From NCBI GenBank assembly GCA_943371425.1, contig CALRUR010000016.1, positions 1 through 59,458 on the forward strand: 59,458 nucleotides of DNA, given 5' to 3'. Position 1 is the stretch's first letter, and each line of letters opens with the position of its first letter. The stretch comes from CAJBVG01 sp943371425 (lineage in GTDB: Bacteria > Bacteroidota > Bacteroidia > Sphingobacteriales > Sphingobacteriaceae). This document shows, in pieces, positions 43,500-50,966 of this stretch. The notes beneath the pieces are model-generated. The model saw nothing but the letters and a program-made list of their open reading frames with translations, made no database searches and was not told the origin of the DNA. The translations under genes were made by a program, and so were the position numbers.

Positions 43500-43521
43500 A
43501 TTTGGTGTTTAATTTAAAAAA

Positions 43522-44181
43522 ATGACTTTACACAAAGAAGGAACGGCTTCCATTATTTTAGCATTGCTATTTGGAGCTATTGTAAATTTTTGCACTTATT
43601 ATTTTGCACCCAACACCCTTTGGTTGCAGGTTTTCGGTATTGTTTTAAGTGCTTTTATATTGATAATTATACTTCAGTTTTTCAGAAAACCATTATTCAA
43701 TATTGAAAAAAACGATTTTATTTTATTAGCCCCAGCAGATGGCAAAGTAGTTGTAATTGAAGAGGTAGAAGAACCAGAGTTTTTTAAAGACAAAAGAATT
43801 CAGGTATCTATTTTCATGTCGCCTTTTAACGTACATATAAACAGAAACCCGGTAACGGGCATAGTAAAGTACGCTAAATACCACCCTGGGTTGTATTTGG
43901 TAGCATGGCATCCAAAATCATCAACAGAAAACGAACGTACTACGGTTGTGTATGAAAGGGCTAACGGCATGCAATTGTTAATGCGCCAAATTGCAGGAGC
44001 TTTGGCACGCAGAATTGTGTATTATGTAAAAGAAGGTGATAAGGTAGAGCAAGGTGAAGAAATGGGTTTTATAAAATTTGGCTCAAGAGTCGACTTGTTT
44101 TTGCCTCTTGGCACGAAAATAGAGGTGAAGTTAAATGAGGTAGTAAAAGGTGGTAAAACCCGCATCGCTACTCTTAATTAA
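43522..44181 (+). CDS. psd: Phosphatidylserine decarboxylase, short (PSD-related) type
   Basis: 219 aa. Two N-terminal helices (about 8-52) are followed by the decarboxylase domain: APADGKVVVIEEV (Asp73), FMSPFNVHINRNP (His105) and FGSRVDLFLPLG, where Gly187-Ser188 is the self-cleavage site that makes the pyruvoyl group. It makes phosphatidylethanolamine, the main Bacteroidota phospholipid. It follows cdsA by 22 nt. Confidence 0.95.
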   Translation: MTLHKEGTASIILALLFGAIVNFCTYYFAPNTLWLQVFGIVLSAFILIIILQFFRKPLFNIEKNDFILLAPADGKVVVIEEVEEPEFFKDKRIQVSIFMSPFNVHINRNPVTGIVKYAKYHPGLYLVAWHPKSSTENERTTVVYERANGMQLLMRQIAGALARRIVYYVKEGDKVEQGEEMGFIKFGSRVDLFLPLGTKIEVKLNEVVKGGKTRIATLN

Positions 44182-44268
44182 ATTTGTTACTTAATAACAT
44201 TTTTTAGTAAATTGCGTTATATAATGAATTGAACGGCAAGTATTTTAAACATTTAAATAAAAAATAAT

Positions 44269-44520
44269 ATGAAAAAAGTATTCTTAATGTTATCTCTTGT
44301 TGCAGCAACTTCAATGGTTGCTTTGGCACATGGTGATGATAAATGCAAAGACAGCAAAAAAACAGCTTCATGCTGTTCTAAAGATGCTAAAAAAGAAGCG
44401 TCTACAACTGCAGCTAAATCTTGCTGCTCTAAAGATGGTGCAAAAACTGCAGCATTAAGTAAAGAAGCAAAAGCTGAAAAAGCTACCGCAGCTACTAAAG
44501 AAACTGCACCTAAGAAATAA
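44269..44520 (+). CDS. Small secreted Cys/Lys/Ala-rich protein
   Basis: 83 aa. Signal peptide MKKVFLMLSLVAATSMVALA, then HGDDKCKDSKK and two CCSKD repeats (SCCSKDAKKEAS and SCCSKDGAKTAA, 19 residues apart), ending in a low-complexity Ala-Lys-Glu tail. The five Cys residues and the HGDD start could bind a metal such as copper, but I recognise no family. It has its own strong terminator. Composition is unlike its neighbours, though typical of small periplasmic proteins. Confidence 0.75.
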   Translation: MKKVFLMLSLVAATSMVALAHGDDKCKDSKKTASCCSKDAKKEASTTAAKSCCSKDGAKTAALSKEAKAEKATAATKETAPKK

Positions 44521-44538
44521 TTTTTTTCTTAGTACATA

Positions 44539-44573
44539 AAAAAAAGCCTCGAATAATATTCGAGGCTTTTTTT
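44539..44573. terminator. Bidirectional terminator between the Cys-rich protein and the T9SS gene
   Basis: Stem GCCTCGAAT (44546-44554) pairs with ATTCGAGGC (44558-44566), with A and T runs on either side that extend the stem. It serves both convergent genes. Confidence 0.92.
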
Positions 44574-44591
44574 ATTGAATTATTTAAGGTT

Positions 44592-45449
44592 TTATTTTAC
44601 TATAAACTTAGTAGCGCCAAGCACTTCATTGTTATTAGAAATCTTCATTAAGTATAAACCTTTTTCTAAACTATTTAAATCCAATTTGAATTGTAAGTCT
44701 AAGTTTATATCTTCTTCTTCATTCATCTTAAATACAAGCTTACCATTCATATCATATATTTCAATGTTATGGTATACAACTCCATTTTTGTTTTCTACAT
44801 AAATATAGTTAGACGCAGGGTTTGGGTAAATGGTAAATCCAAGAAGTGCTAATTCATCTTTGTTAATTCCAATGGCTGCAACTTTTTCTTTTACTACGAA
44901 AGTAGATTTGAAAATACTGTCGCCAGTTGTTCCGCCATTTCCGTTTGCATGGTTAAAGGCTCCATAAAAAGTTACGTCGCCAGTTCCTGCAGTTGGTGCA
45001 GTCCAATCAAACGACCACGATTTTACACCACCAGAACCACCTGTTCCAGAAACGGAGTGTGTTAAATATTTACCACCACCGGTTAATTTTGTTCCAGAAC
45101 TTGTATTTGTCATGGTTCCTACCAAAGCACCCGCAGTTGTCTGTGGCGATAATTGGAAACCAAATGTGTTTCTGTTTGCGCTAGATCTTGCTGTTGCTGT
45201 AATGGTATATTTAGTTCCTGGGGTATATCCATCTGTAGGAATATTAGATGTAAATACGTTTGATTTGGTACCTACTGTAAATCCAGTATGGCATCCCGAA
45301 ATGGCACAAGTATTCCCGCCATCCCCTGGGGAACCAGTTCTACTGTTAGGCGAACCATCGGGGTTAGTGTGTGCATTGTTATACACCGAACCCACAAAAA
45401 TGGTCGATATGGTAACAATAAATGTAAGGGTTAGTATTTTTTTTCTCAT
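44592..45449 (-). CDS. T9SS cargo protein with choice-of-anchor V domain
   Basis: 285 aa. N-terminal hydrophobic signal MRKKILTLTFIVTISTIFVGSVY. The motif NPDGSPNSRTGSPGDGG followed by CAISGCHTGF (residues about 32-58) defines the choice-of-anchor V / reeler-like domain, with two Cys and a His in CxxxGCH that resembles, but is not, a heme c site (CxxCH). The sorting domain starts TIYPNPASNYIYVEN near residue 207. Surface protein of unknown ligand. Confidence 0.88.
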   Translation of the reverse strand: MRKKILTLTFIVTISTIFVGSVYNNAHTNPDGSPNSRTGSPGDGGNTCAISGCHTGFTVGTKSNVFTSNIPTDGYTPGTKYTITATARSSANRNTFGFQLSPQTTAGALVGTMTNTSSGTKLTGGGKYLTHSVSGTGGSGGVKSWSFDWTAPTAGTGDVTFYGAFNHANGNGGTTGDSIFKSTFVVKEKVAAIGINKDELALLGFTIYPNPASNYIYVENKNGVVYHNIEIYDMNGKLVFKMNEEEDINLDLQFKLDLNSLEKGLYLMKISNNNEVLGATKFIVK

Positions 45450-45509
45450 ATAATTGGGTTATTAATTATTTACTGGCATTAATTAACAATAATTATTCCG
45501 AAATTTTCC

Positions 45510-46637
45510 TTAATCAACAAAATCGTTACTTTCTCTTTGGTGTATGATGGTTCTAGTTGGGTATGCAAAGCTAGATCCATGCTTTTCTATAATCTTTACA
45601 ATTTCATAATTGGTTTGTTCTTTTATTCTGAGGTATTCATAATAATCCATCATCTCAATAAAATACAAAACCATTAGTTTTAACGAGAAATCACCAAATT
45701 CTTCAAACACAGCCACTCCTTCTTCATTCATTTTAGGATGCGAATTAATCAACTTATTTATATCGTCGATTATTTTTTTCATGGTTTCTGCATTTGTGCT
45801 ATAAGTTAGCCCTATACTAAACTTAACCCTTCTAAAATTTCTTAGGGTTAAATTTTCTAGCGCACTATCAATCATTTTTTTGTTCGGAACCGTAATAACA
45901 CTTCTATCGGTACTTCTAATTTGTGTACTTCTAAAACCTACTTTTTCAATGGTACCTTCTATGCCATCAACCTTTACTAAATCGCCCACAATAAAAGGCT
46001 TGTCAATAAATATAGTAAATGAACCAAAAAGGTTTTCTAAACTATCTTTAGCGGCCAATGCTATGGCAATACCACCAATACCTAAACCCGTAATAAGTGT
46101 TAATACATTAATTTCAAAAACGGCGCCTAATAAAACAAAAATGCCAATTATTACAATTAAAATTTTCACCAGTTCACGTACAAATAAAACCAACTGATCG
46201 TCGGATTTTGTGTCGGTTAAACTTGCTTTATATTCAAACACAAGTGCAACAAAATCTACTACTCTCAACAACATCCAAAATAAAGAAAGCACTAAGAATA
46301 GCACATACAATTTATCCACTACATCCGAGAATGTGATTTCGAAGTTTTTTCGTTGAAAAATTATTTCATTAAGCGGGAAACTGAGTTGGTGTATTGCAGT
46401 AAAAATAATGGTAGCAATTAAAAAAAGTTCGATAGGTTTAACCAATAGTTCTACAAACTTTTCAATTTTTACTTCTGCAGAAAAACGTTTAAATAATTTA
46501 AACAACATTCTGCTAGAGAACCTAGAAAAGAATCTTAGAAAAATAAATCCTAACAATAAAATACCCAGAAACCAAACATATTGTTTCAAGGTGTTACCAA
46601 CATAAACTTGCTCTAATATTTTTTCTGTAGAAAACAT
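45510..46637 (-). CDS. MscS family mechanosensitive ion channel
   Basis: 375 aa inner-membrane channel. Helices lie at about 20-40, 65-90, 105-125 and 155-175, followed by the pore helix and beta domain: VLTLITGLGIGGIAIALAAKDSLENLFGSFTIFIDKPF (near 173-210) then GDLVKVDGIEGTIEKVGFRSTQIRS. It protects against osmotic downshock. Its ATG shares one base with the stop codon of the dehydrogenase gene (TAATG), suggesting coupled translation. Confidence 0.95.
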   Translation of the reverse strand: MFSTEKILEQVYVGNTLKQYVWFLGILLLGFIFLRFFSRFSSRMLFKLFKRFSAEVKIEKFVELLVKPIELFLIATIIFTAIHQLSFPLNEIIFQRKNFEITFSDVVDKLYVLFLVLSLFWMLLRVVDFVALVFEYKASLTDTKSDDQLVLFVRELVKILIVIIGIFVLLGAVFEINVLTLITGLGIGGIAIALAAKDSLENLFGSFTIFIDKPFIVGDLVKVDGIEGTIEKVGFRSTQIRSTDRSVITVPNKKMIDSALENLTLRNFRRVKFSIGLTYSTNAETMKKIIDDINKLINSHPKMNEEGVAVFEEFGDFSLKLMVLYFIEMMDYYEYLRIKEQTNYEIVKIIEKHGSSFAYPTRTIIHQRESNDFVD

Positions 46638-47863
46638 TATACTAATTGTTTTAATGCTATTTCAAAAGATGTTTTTGCAAGGTGGTTTTTAGAAGTATTT
46701 ACCGCATGCGATTTTAGAAGTGCAGCTTTTATAATATTTGAAGTGTCTTCAAAAATGGCCTTGTCTGTAAGCTCAACGCCTTTGTGCATAAGGTAAGCAA
46801 ACACTCTGGCCATTCCACAATTCGAAATAAAATCTGGTATTACACTCAGTGCTTCATCAGCGTACTCACCGGTTGGTCCGAAAAATATTTCAGGATCTGC
46901 AAATGGTACATTCGCTCCGCATGCAATTACTTCCATGCCTGCTTTTTTCATTCGTTCCACCTGTTCTTTAGTTACTAACCTGGAAGCTGCTGCCGGAATA
47001 AAAATATGTGCATTTATATCCCAAATTTTTGCGTTTATTTCTTCAAAAGAAATTAATTGATCGCTCACTAAGGTGTTTCCTTTTCTATTAATAAACAATT
47101 GAGTAATTTCTTCAAATGTAAAACCGTTTTCATTTAGTAATCCACCTACTCTATCAATAATACCCACTACTTTAGCGCCTGCTTGCGTTAAATAAAATGC
47201 AGCGGCTGCTCCTACATTTCCGAAGCCTTGAATAATTACTTTTTTCCCTTCAATGTTGCCACCGTAAATTGTGTAAAAATGACGAGCAGATTCAGAAACT
47301 CCGAAGCCAGTAATCATATCTGCCACTACATATTTTTTTTCTATAGAAGGTGAATATTTTTCGTCTTCTAATACTTTAGAAACACCAGATCTTAACTGAC
47401 CAATTTGTTGAATTTTTTCGTTTTCATGCGCATTAAAGTGTCCGTTTATTACGCCCTCTTGAGGATGCCATAATCCGTTTGCTTCGGTCATTGGAATTAC
47501 TTCGTGTATTTCATCAATATTTAAATCGCCACCTGTTCCGTAATAGTTTTTAAGCAATGGAATTACTGCTTTGTACCATCTTTCTAAAACCCCTTTTTTA
47601 CGAGGATCTGCCGGGTCGAAATTTATACCAGATTTTGCTCCGCCAATTGCCGGACCAGAAACCGTGAATTTTACTTCCATGGTTTTTGCTAAGGATTCTA
47701 CTTCACGTTTATCTAATCCTTTGCGCATACGAGTTCCACCGCCAGCCGCACCGCCACGTAAGGAGTTTATTACTACCCAACCTTCTGCTTCGGTTTCGGG
47801 ATCTTTCCACTCAAAAACAATTTCTGGTCTTTTTTCTTCGTATTTTTTTAATAGATCTTTCAT
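46637..47863 (-). CDS. Glu/Leu/Phe/Val dehydrogenase
   Basis: 408 aa NAD(P)-dependent amino-acid dehydrogenase. The substrate-binding Lys lies in GPAIGGAKSGI (Lys77), with YYGTGGDLNIDE at 108-118, and the Rossmann fold VIIQGFGNVGAAAAFYL near 210-226. It is probably a glutamate dehydrogenase, linking 2-oxoglutarate and ammonium, but leucine or valine specificity cannot be ruled out from sequence alone. It is translationally coupled to the MscS gene. Confidence 0.92.
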   Translation of the reverse strand: MKDLLKKYEEKRPEIVFEWKDPETEAEGWVVINSLRGGAAGGGTRMRKGLDKREVESLAKTMEVKFTVSGPAIGGAKSGINFDPADPRKKGVLERWYKAVIPLLKNYYGTGGDLNIDEIHEVIPMTEANGLWHPQEGVINGHFNAHENEKIQQIGQLRSGVSKVLEDEKYSPSIEKKYVVADMITGFGVSESARHFYTIYGGNIEGKKVIIQGFGNVGAAAAFYLTQAGAKVVGIIDRVGGLLNENGFTFEEITQLFINRKGNTLVSDQLISFEEINAKIWDINAHIFIPAAASRLVTKEQVERMKKAGMEVIACGANVPFADPEIFFGPTGEYADEALSVIPDFISNCGMARVFAYLMHKGVELTDKAIFEDTSNIIKAALLKSHAVNTSKNHLAKTSFEIALKQLV

Positions 47864-47936
47864 GCTGTGTTTTCTAGTTTTTCAAAATTGAGAATTTCTC
47901 CTAATTTGACAAATATTATCTAAAATTGAGGGTAAT

Positions 47937-47978
47937 AAAAAAACCCCCAGACTACTAATGTATAGCGCTGAGGGTTTC
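47937..47978 (-). terminator. Terminator after rplS
   Basis: AAACCC (47941-47946) and CAG just after it pair with CTG and GGGTTT (47972-47977) across a loop of about 19 nt with one unpaired base on each side. On the minus strand a run of T residues follows. Confidence 0.7.
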
Positions 47979-47995
47979 TATGTTTTAAATAGAGA

Positions 47996-48346
47996 TTAGT
48001 AAGAACCTCTTTTTTCTTTAATTCTTGCTTTTTTACCTGTTAAGCTACGTAAGTAGAATAATTTTGCTCTACGAACCGCACCTCTAGAATTCACTTCCAC
48101 TTTTTCAATGTTTGGTGAGTTTACAGGGAAAATACGTTCCACTCCTATAGAGTTTGAAATTTTACGAACAGTAAACGTTTCCGTTATACCTGTTCCATTG
48201 CGCTGAATAACAACACCTTGGTATTGCTGAATACGCTCTTTGTTTCCTTCTTTAATTTTATAATGAACAGTAACCGTATCACCAGAGTTAAAGGTTGGTA
48301 ATTCATTTTTTGGGTTCTGATCGTTTACAAATTTTACTAAATCCAT
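47996..48346 (-). CDS. rplS: 50S ribosomal protein L19
   Basis: 116 aa, full length. Contains FNSGDTVTVHYKIKEG, YQGVVIQRNG, FTVRKISNSIGVERIFPVNSPNIEKVEV and RRAKLFYLRSLTGKKARIKE. It binds at the 30S-50S interface. The 131-nt gap to trmD holds its own predicted promoter and a leader hairpin. Confidence 0.98.
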   Translation of the reverse strand: MDLVKFVNDQNPKNELPTFNSGDTVTVHYKIKEGNKERIQQYQGVVIQRNGTGITETFTVRKISNSIGVERIFPVNSPNIEKVEVNSRGAVRRAKLFYLRSLTGKKARIKEKRGSY

Positions 48347-48365
48347 GATATAAAGCCTTTAAAAT

Positions 48366-48388
48366 CGATTTTTAGCCCGTAAAAATCG
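48366..48388 (-). promoter_or_regulatory. Leader hairpin of rplS
   Basis: A perfect 9-bp stem (48366-48374 with 48380-48388) closes a 5-nt loop (CGGGC on the minus strand). It begins about where transcription should start from the promoter at 48394-48401 and ends 20 nt before the rplS ATG. It is a candidate ribosomal-protein autoregulation leader. Confidence 0.6.
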
Positions 48389-48393
48389 GATTG

Positions 48394-48421
48394 CAAGTAT
48401 AGGGATTATTTTATCAACAAA
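48394..48421 (-). promoter_or_regulatory. rplS promoter
   Basis: On the minus strand TATACTTG (48394-48401) matches the TAnnTTTG -7 box at all but one position. TTTG (48418-48421), 16 nt upstream, is the -33 element. It gives rplS a start separate from the operon. Confidence 0.6.
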
Positions 48422-48449
48422 AAAATAAAATATCAAAAAAATCAAGCAG

Positions 48450-48470
48450 TTCCACTCCTTTGGGTGTGGA
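48450..48470 (-). terminator. Hairpin after trmD
   Basis: CCAC-T-CC and GG-T-GTGG form a hairpin with a TTTG loop just after the trmD stop. On the minus strand a short T run follows about 15 nt later. It may partly terminate trmD transcripts before the rplS promoter. Confidence 0.45.
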
Positions 48471-48477
48471 TAAGCTT

Positions 48478-49149
48478 TTAAAGTAAATCTGGGCGACGTT
48501 CTTTTGTTCTTTGTAAAGCTTGTTCAAATCGCCACTTTTCTACTTCTGGTGTATTTCCTCCAATTAAGATATCTGGCACTTTTAAACCTCTAAATTCTGC
48601 TGGTCTTGTATAAACGGGTGCACTTAACAAGCCGTCTTGAAAAGAATCTGTTAAGGCCGAGGTCTCATCATTTAACACTCCTGGTATAAGCCTTACAATA
48701 CTATCCACCAATACCGCTGCGGCAAGTTCTCCGCCACTCAATACATAATCGCCAATACTTATCTCTTTTGTAATGTAATGGTCGCGTATGCGCTGGTCTA
48801 TGCCCTTATAATGTCCACACAACATAATCATGTTGCCTTTCAAACTCAATTCATTTGCTATGTTTTGAGTAAGGGTTTCCCCATCGGGTGTTAAAAATAT
48901 TACTTCTTCGTAGGTATTATCGTTTTGTAGGTGTTCAATGCAATTCACAAAAGGCTCAATCATCATCACCATCCCAGAACCTCCTCCGTATTGGTAATCG
49001 TCGACGTTCTTATGTTTGCCACTTGCATATTCTCTTAAATTATGTACACGTATTTGTACGATGCCTTTGTTCTGCGCTCTTTGTAAAATGGAGTGTGAAA
49101 AGGGGCCCTCTAATATTCCTGGTACAACGGTAATAATATCTATGATCAT
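48478..49149 (-). CDS. trmD: tRNA (guanine-N1)-methyltransferase
   Basis: 223 aa SPOUT methyltransferase that makes m1G37 in tRNAs. Signature segments are DIITVVPGILEGPFSHSI, DDYQYGGGSGMVM, LCGHYKGIDQRI (near 113-124), EISIGDYVLSGGELAAAVLVDSIVRLIPGVL (near 130-160; trefoil knot) and YTRPAEFRGLKVPDIL. The first codon coincides with the predicted transcript start. It is separated from rimM by an inserted secreted-protein gene. Confidence 0.97.
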   Translation of the reverse strand: MIIDIITVVPGILEGPFSHSILQRAQNKGIVQIRVHNLREYASGKHKNVDDYQYGGGSGMVMMIEPFVNCIEHLQNDNTYEEVIFLTPDGETLTQNIANELSLKGNMIMLCGHYKGIDQRIRDHYITKEISIGDYVLSGGELAAAVLVDSIVRLIPGVLNDETSALTDSFQDGLLSAPVYTRPAEFRGLKVPDILIGGNTPEVEKWRFEQALQRTKERRPDLL

Positions 49150-49153
49150 TGTG

Positions 49154-49161
49154 CAAAGGTA
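49154..49161 (-). promoter_or_regulatory. -7 box immediately upstream of trmD
   Basis: On the minus strand TACCTTTG is an exact TAnnTTTG match. Only four bases (CACA) separate it from the trmD ATG, so a transcript started here would be leaderless. No good -33 element is seen. Confidence 0.45.
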
Positions 49162-49179
49162 CTAATTTTCAAATCCTAC

Positions 49180-49728
49180 TTATTTTATGCTAGGCATTAT
49201 TAAACTTTTGCTCCACTTTTTCGCTCGTTGTTTTTTAGCCCATTGGCTTTCGTAAATCATAGAAATCGGACTCATTACTCCGGCAGCTGGTTTTTTCATC
49301 GGTCCGTGGTAGGTTTTTAAGCCTGGCATGTCTTTCTGTTTTTCTTCAATTCGCATTCGGAGAATCGCCATTTTTAGCTCCTCTTTATTGCTAATTCCTT
49401 TTATGGTTACTTCTTTTAGGTTGATGTTTTTGGGAACCATGTATATTCTTAGAACAGGCAAGGCATTGTTTGTAGAGTATACTAGTTGTGTAGGGAAATA
49501 GCCAATTGAGTTTACCAATATTGTGTCGCCGTTAAAAATATCGAGCATCGCAAAACCGTTTTCGTCGGCCATAAACACTGTTGATTTGTTTTTTAGCTGA
49601 ATGTTAGCGTAGGGTATAGCCATAGAGCTATCTGTTTGCATAATTTTTACACGCTGTTTTGTTTGCTGTGCATTGGTATGTATGCAAAAAGAAAGAAGAA
49701 AAAAGAGGATTAGTAATTTTTGCTGCAT
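49180..49728 (-). CDS. Carboxypeptidase-regulatory-like domain protein, exported
   Basis: 182 aa. Signal peptide MQQKLLILFFLLSFCIHTNAQ. One carboxypeptidase-D regulatory-like beta-sandwich (about residues 25-115, with IPYANIQLKNKSTVFMADENGFAMLD and GDTILVNSIGYFPTQL) is followed by a Lys/Met-rich tail ending AKKQRAKKWSKSLIMPSIK. The function is unknown; this domain type usually occurs at the N-terminus of larger outer-membrane proteins. It is inserted between rimM (8 nt upstream) and trmD (30 nt downstream) in an otherwise standard translation operon. Confidence 0.85.
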   Translation of the reverse strand: MQQKLLILFFLLSFCIHTNAQQTKQRVKIMQTDSSMAIPYANIQLKNKSTVFMADENGFAMLDIFNGDTILVNSIGYFPTQLVYSTNNALPVLRIYMVPKNINLKEVTIKGISNKEELKMAILRMRIEEKQKDMPGLKTYHGPMKKPAAGVMSPISMIYESQWAKKQRAKKWSKSLIMPSIK

Positions 49729-49736
49729 TGCTTTTT

Positions 49737-50261
49737 TTAATTTGATAGGTATAATTCTATCAAACCATCTGGCAAATCAACGTTAATAATTTTACTTTTC
49801 TTATTTATGGATGTAACAAATTGCTCATTAAGTGGGAACAATACTTCTTTATTTTGATAAAGCATGTTTGCAATAAGCTGCGAGGGTAATTCTTGAATAG
49901 AATTTATCACTCCTAATTCGCCTTGAGTTTCGTCGACTACGGTGTAACCAATAAGTTGTTTGTGCGAGTCTTCGTTCGTGTTTTGTGGTTTATTTTTTTC
50001 GAGTACATAAACTGGTTTGCCTACCAACACTTTTGCTTTATCGATATGGTCTATGTCTTCCACATAAACATACATGATGTTTTTTTGAAGCAATAGTTTT
50101 GTAATAAAAAATGGAACCGGTTTTTGGTTAATTTCCAAAAACAACGATTCCATATTTTTATAATCTTGAGGATTTTCAACTTCCAAATAAATTTGAAGTT
50201 CGCCTTTTAGTCCTCTCGTTTTAGATACGTATCCTATAGAAAAATATTCGCTATTCAACAT
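49737..50261 (-). CDS. rimM: Ribosome maturation factor RimM
   Basis: 174 aa. The N-terminal RimM domain (FSIGYVSKTRGLKGELQIYLEVENPQ) and C-terminal PRC-barrel (IGYTVVDETQGELGVINSIQELPSQLIANM, ending LPDGLIELYL) are both clear. It binds S19 and helps 30S head maturation. It lies 18 nt after rpsP in the usual rpsP-rimM order. Confidence 0.94.
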   Translation of the reverse strand: MLNSEYFSIGYVSKTRGLKGELQIYLEVENPQDYKNMESLFLEINQKPVPFFITKLLLQKNIMYVYVEDIDHIDKAKVLVGKPVYVLEKNKPQNTNEDSHKQLIGYTVVDETQGELGVINSIQELPSQLIANMLYQNKEVLFPLNEQFVTSINKKSKIINVDLPDGLIELYLSN

Positions 50262-50279
50262 ATAGAATAATCGTAAAAA

Positions 50280-50840
50280 TTATTCGGCAGGAGTTTCAGT
50301 TGCTTCAGCAGCTGGCGCTTCAGGAGTTTCTTCAACCACTTCTTCTACTACCTCTTCTGCAACTGGAGCTTCTTCTACAACCGGTGCATTTTTAGCTGCA
50401 ACCGCTTGTGCTTTTGCTGCGTTTTGTTTTGCTTCTAATGCTAAACGTGCTTTTTTCTCTTCGTCTTTAGTTGAAGTTAAGCCCGATTTTTTAGCATCTA
50501 CCTTTGCTGTTTTTTCTTCCATCCAAGCTGCAAATTTTACATCTGCTTGCTCTTGCGTAATTGCACCTTTGGTTACACCAATTTGTAAGTGTCTTTTGTA
50601 CAAAACTCCTTTGTAAGATAAAATTGCTCTTGCAGTTTCTGTTGGTTGTGCACCATTGTGCAACCAAGCAACTGCGCTTTCGGTGTTGATGTCAATTGTC
50701 GCTGGATTGGTATTAGGATTATAAGTTCCTAACTTTTCAATAAATTTACCATCCCTCGGAGCACGTGAATCCGCCACCACAATGTGATAAAAAGCTTTTG
50801 CTTTTTTACCATGTCTCTGTAATCTGATTTTTACTGGCAT
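50280..50840 (-). CDS. rpsP: 30S ribosomal protein S16 with long C-terminal extension
   Basis: 186 aa; residues 1-80 are canonical S16 (PVKIRLQRHGKKAKAFYHIVVADSRAPRDGKFIEKLGTYNPNT). About 100 extra residues follow: a Lys/Ala-rich linker, then an acidic Val/Glu/Ala/Pro tail (AEEVVEEVVEE...). Such tails are common in Bacteroidota S16 and are likely disordered on the ribosome surface. It heads the operon. A leader hairpin and a -7 box lie in the 126-nt upstream gap. Confidence 0.97.
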   Translation of the reverse strand: MPVKIRLQRHGKKAKAFYHIVVADSRAPRDGKFIEKLGTYNPNTNPATIDINTESAVAWLHNGAQPTETARAILSYKGVLYKRHLQIGVTKGAITQEQADVKFAAWMEEKTAKVDAKKSGLTSTKDEEKKARLALEAKQNAAKAQAVAAKNAPVVEEAPVAEEVVEEVVEETPEAPAAEATETPAE

Positions 50841-50863
50841 GTGTTTAATTTTTTAATGTTAAT

Positions 50864-50884
50864 CCTTATTTCTCCACAATAAGG
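50864..50884 (-). promoter_or_regulatory. Leader hairpin of rpsP
   Basis: CCTTATT (50864-50870) pairs exactly with AATAAGG (50878-50884) over a 7-nt loop (GTGGAGA on the minus strand). It ends 23 nt before the rpsP start codon and begins near the expected transcript start from the -7 box at 50888-50895. Confidence 0.6.
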
Positions 50885-50887
50885 GCT

Positions 50888-50895
50888 GCAAAGAT
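50888..50895 (-). promoter_or_regulatory. -7 box of rpsP operon
   Basis: On the minus strand CATCTTTG matches TAnnTTTG at all but the first base. It is placed just upstream of the leader hairpin. Confidence 0.45.
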
Positions 50896-50922
50896 GTGCT
50901 TTTTATTTCAAAAAAACAAAAA

Positions 50923-50944
50923 AACCCCTGATTTCTCAGGGGTT
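50923..50944 (-). terminator. Intrinsic terminator of the 50.97-52.76 kb T9SS gene
   Basis: A 9-bp stem (50923-50931 with 50936-50944, core ACCCCTGA/TCAGGGGT) closes a 4-nt loop, 22 nt after the stop codon. On the minus strand a T run follows. Confidence 0.9.
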
Positions 50945-50966
50945 ATGTTATAAAATCTTGTTTTAA

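Noticed and set aside
44592..45449. Cytochrome c heme site in the CAISGCHTGF motif
   Set aside because: Spacing CxxxGCH is not CxxCH; the context fits choice-of-anchor V.
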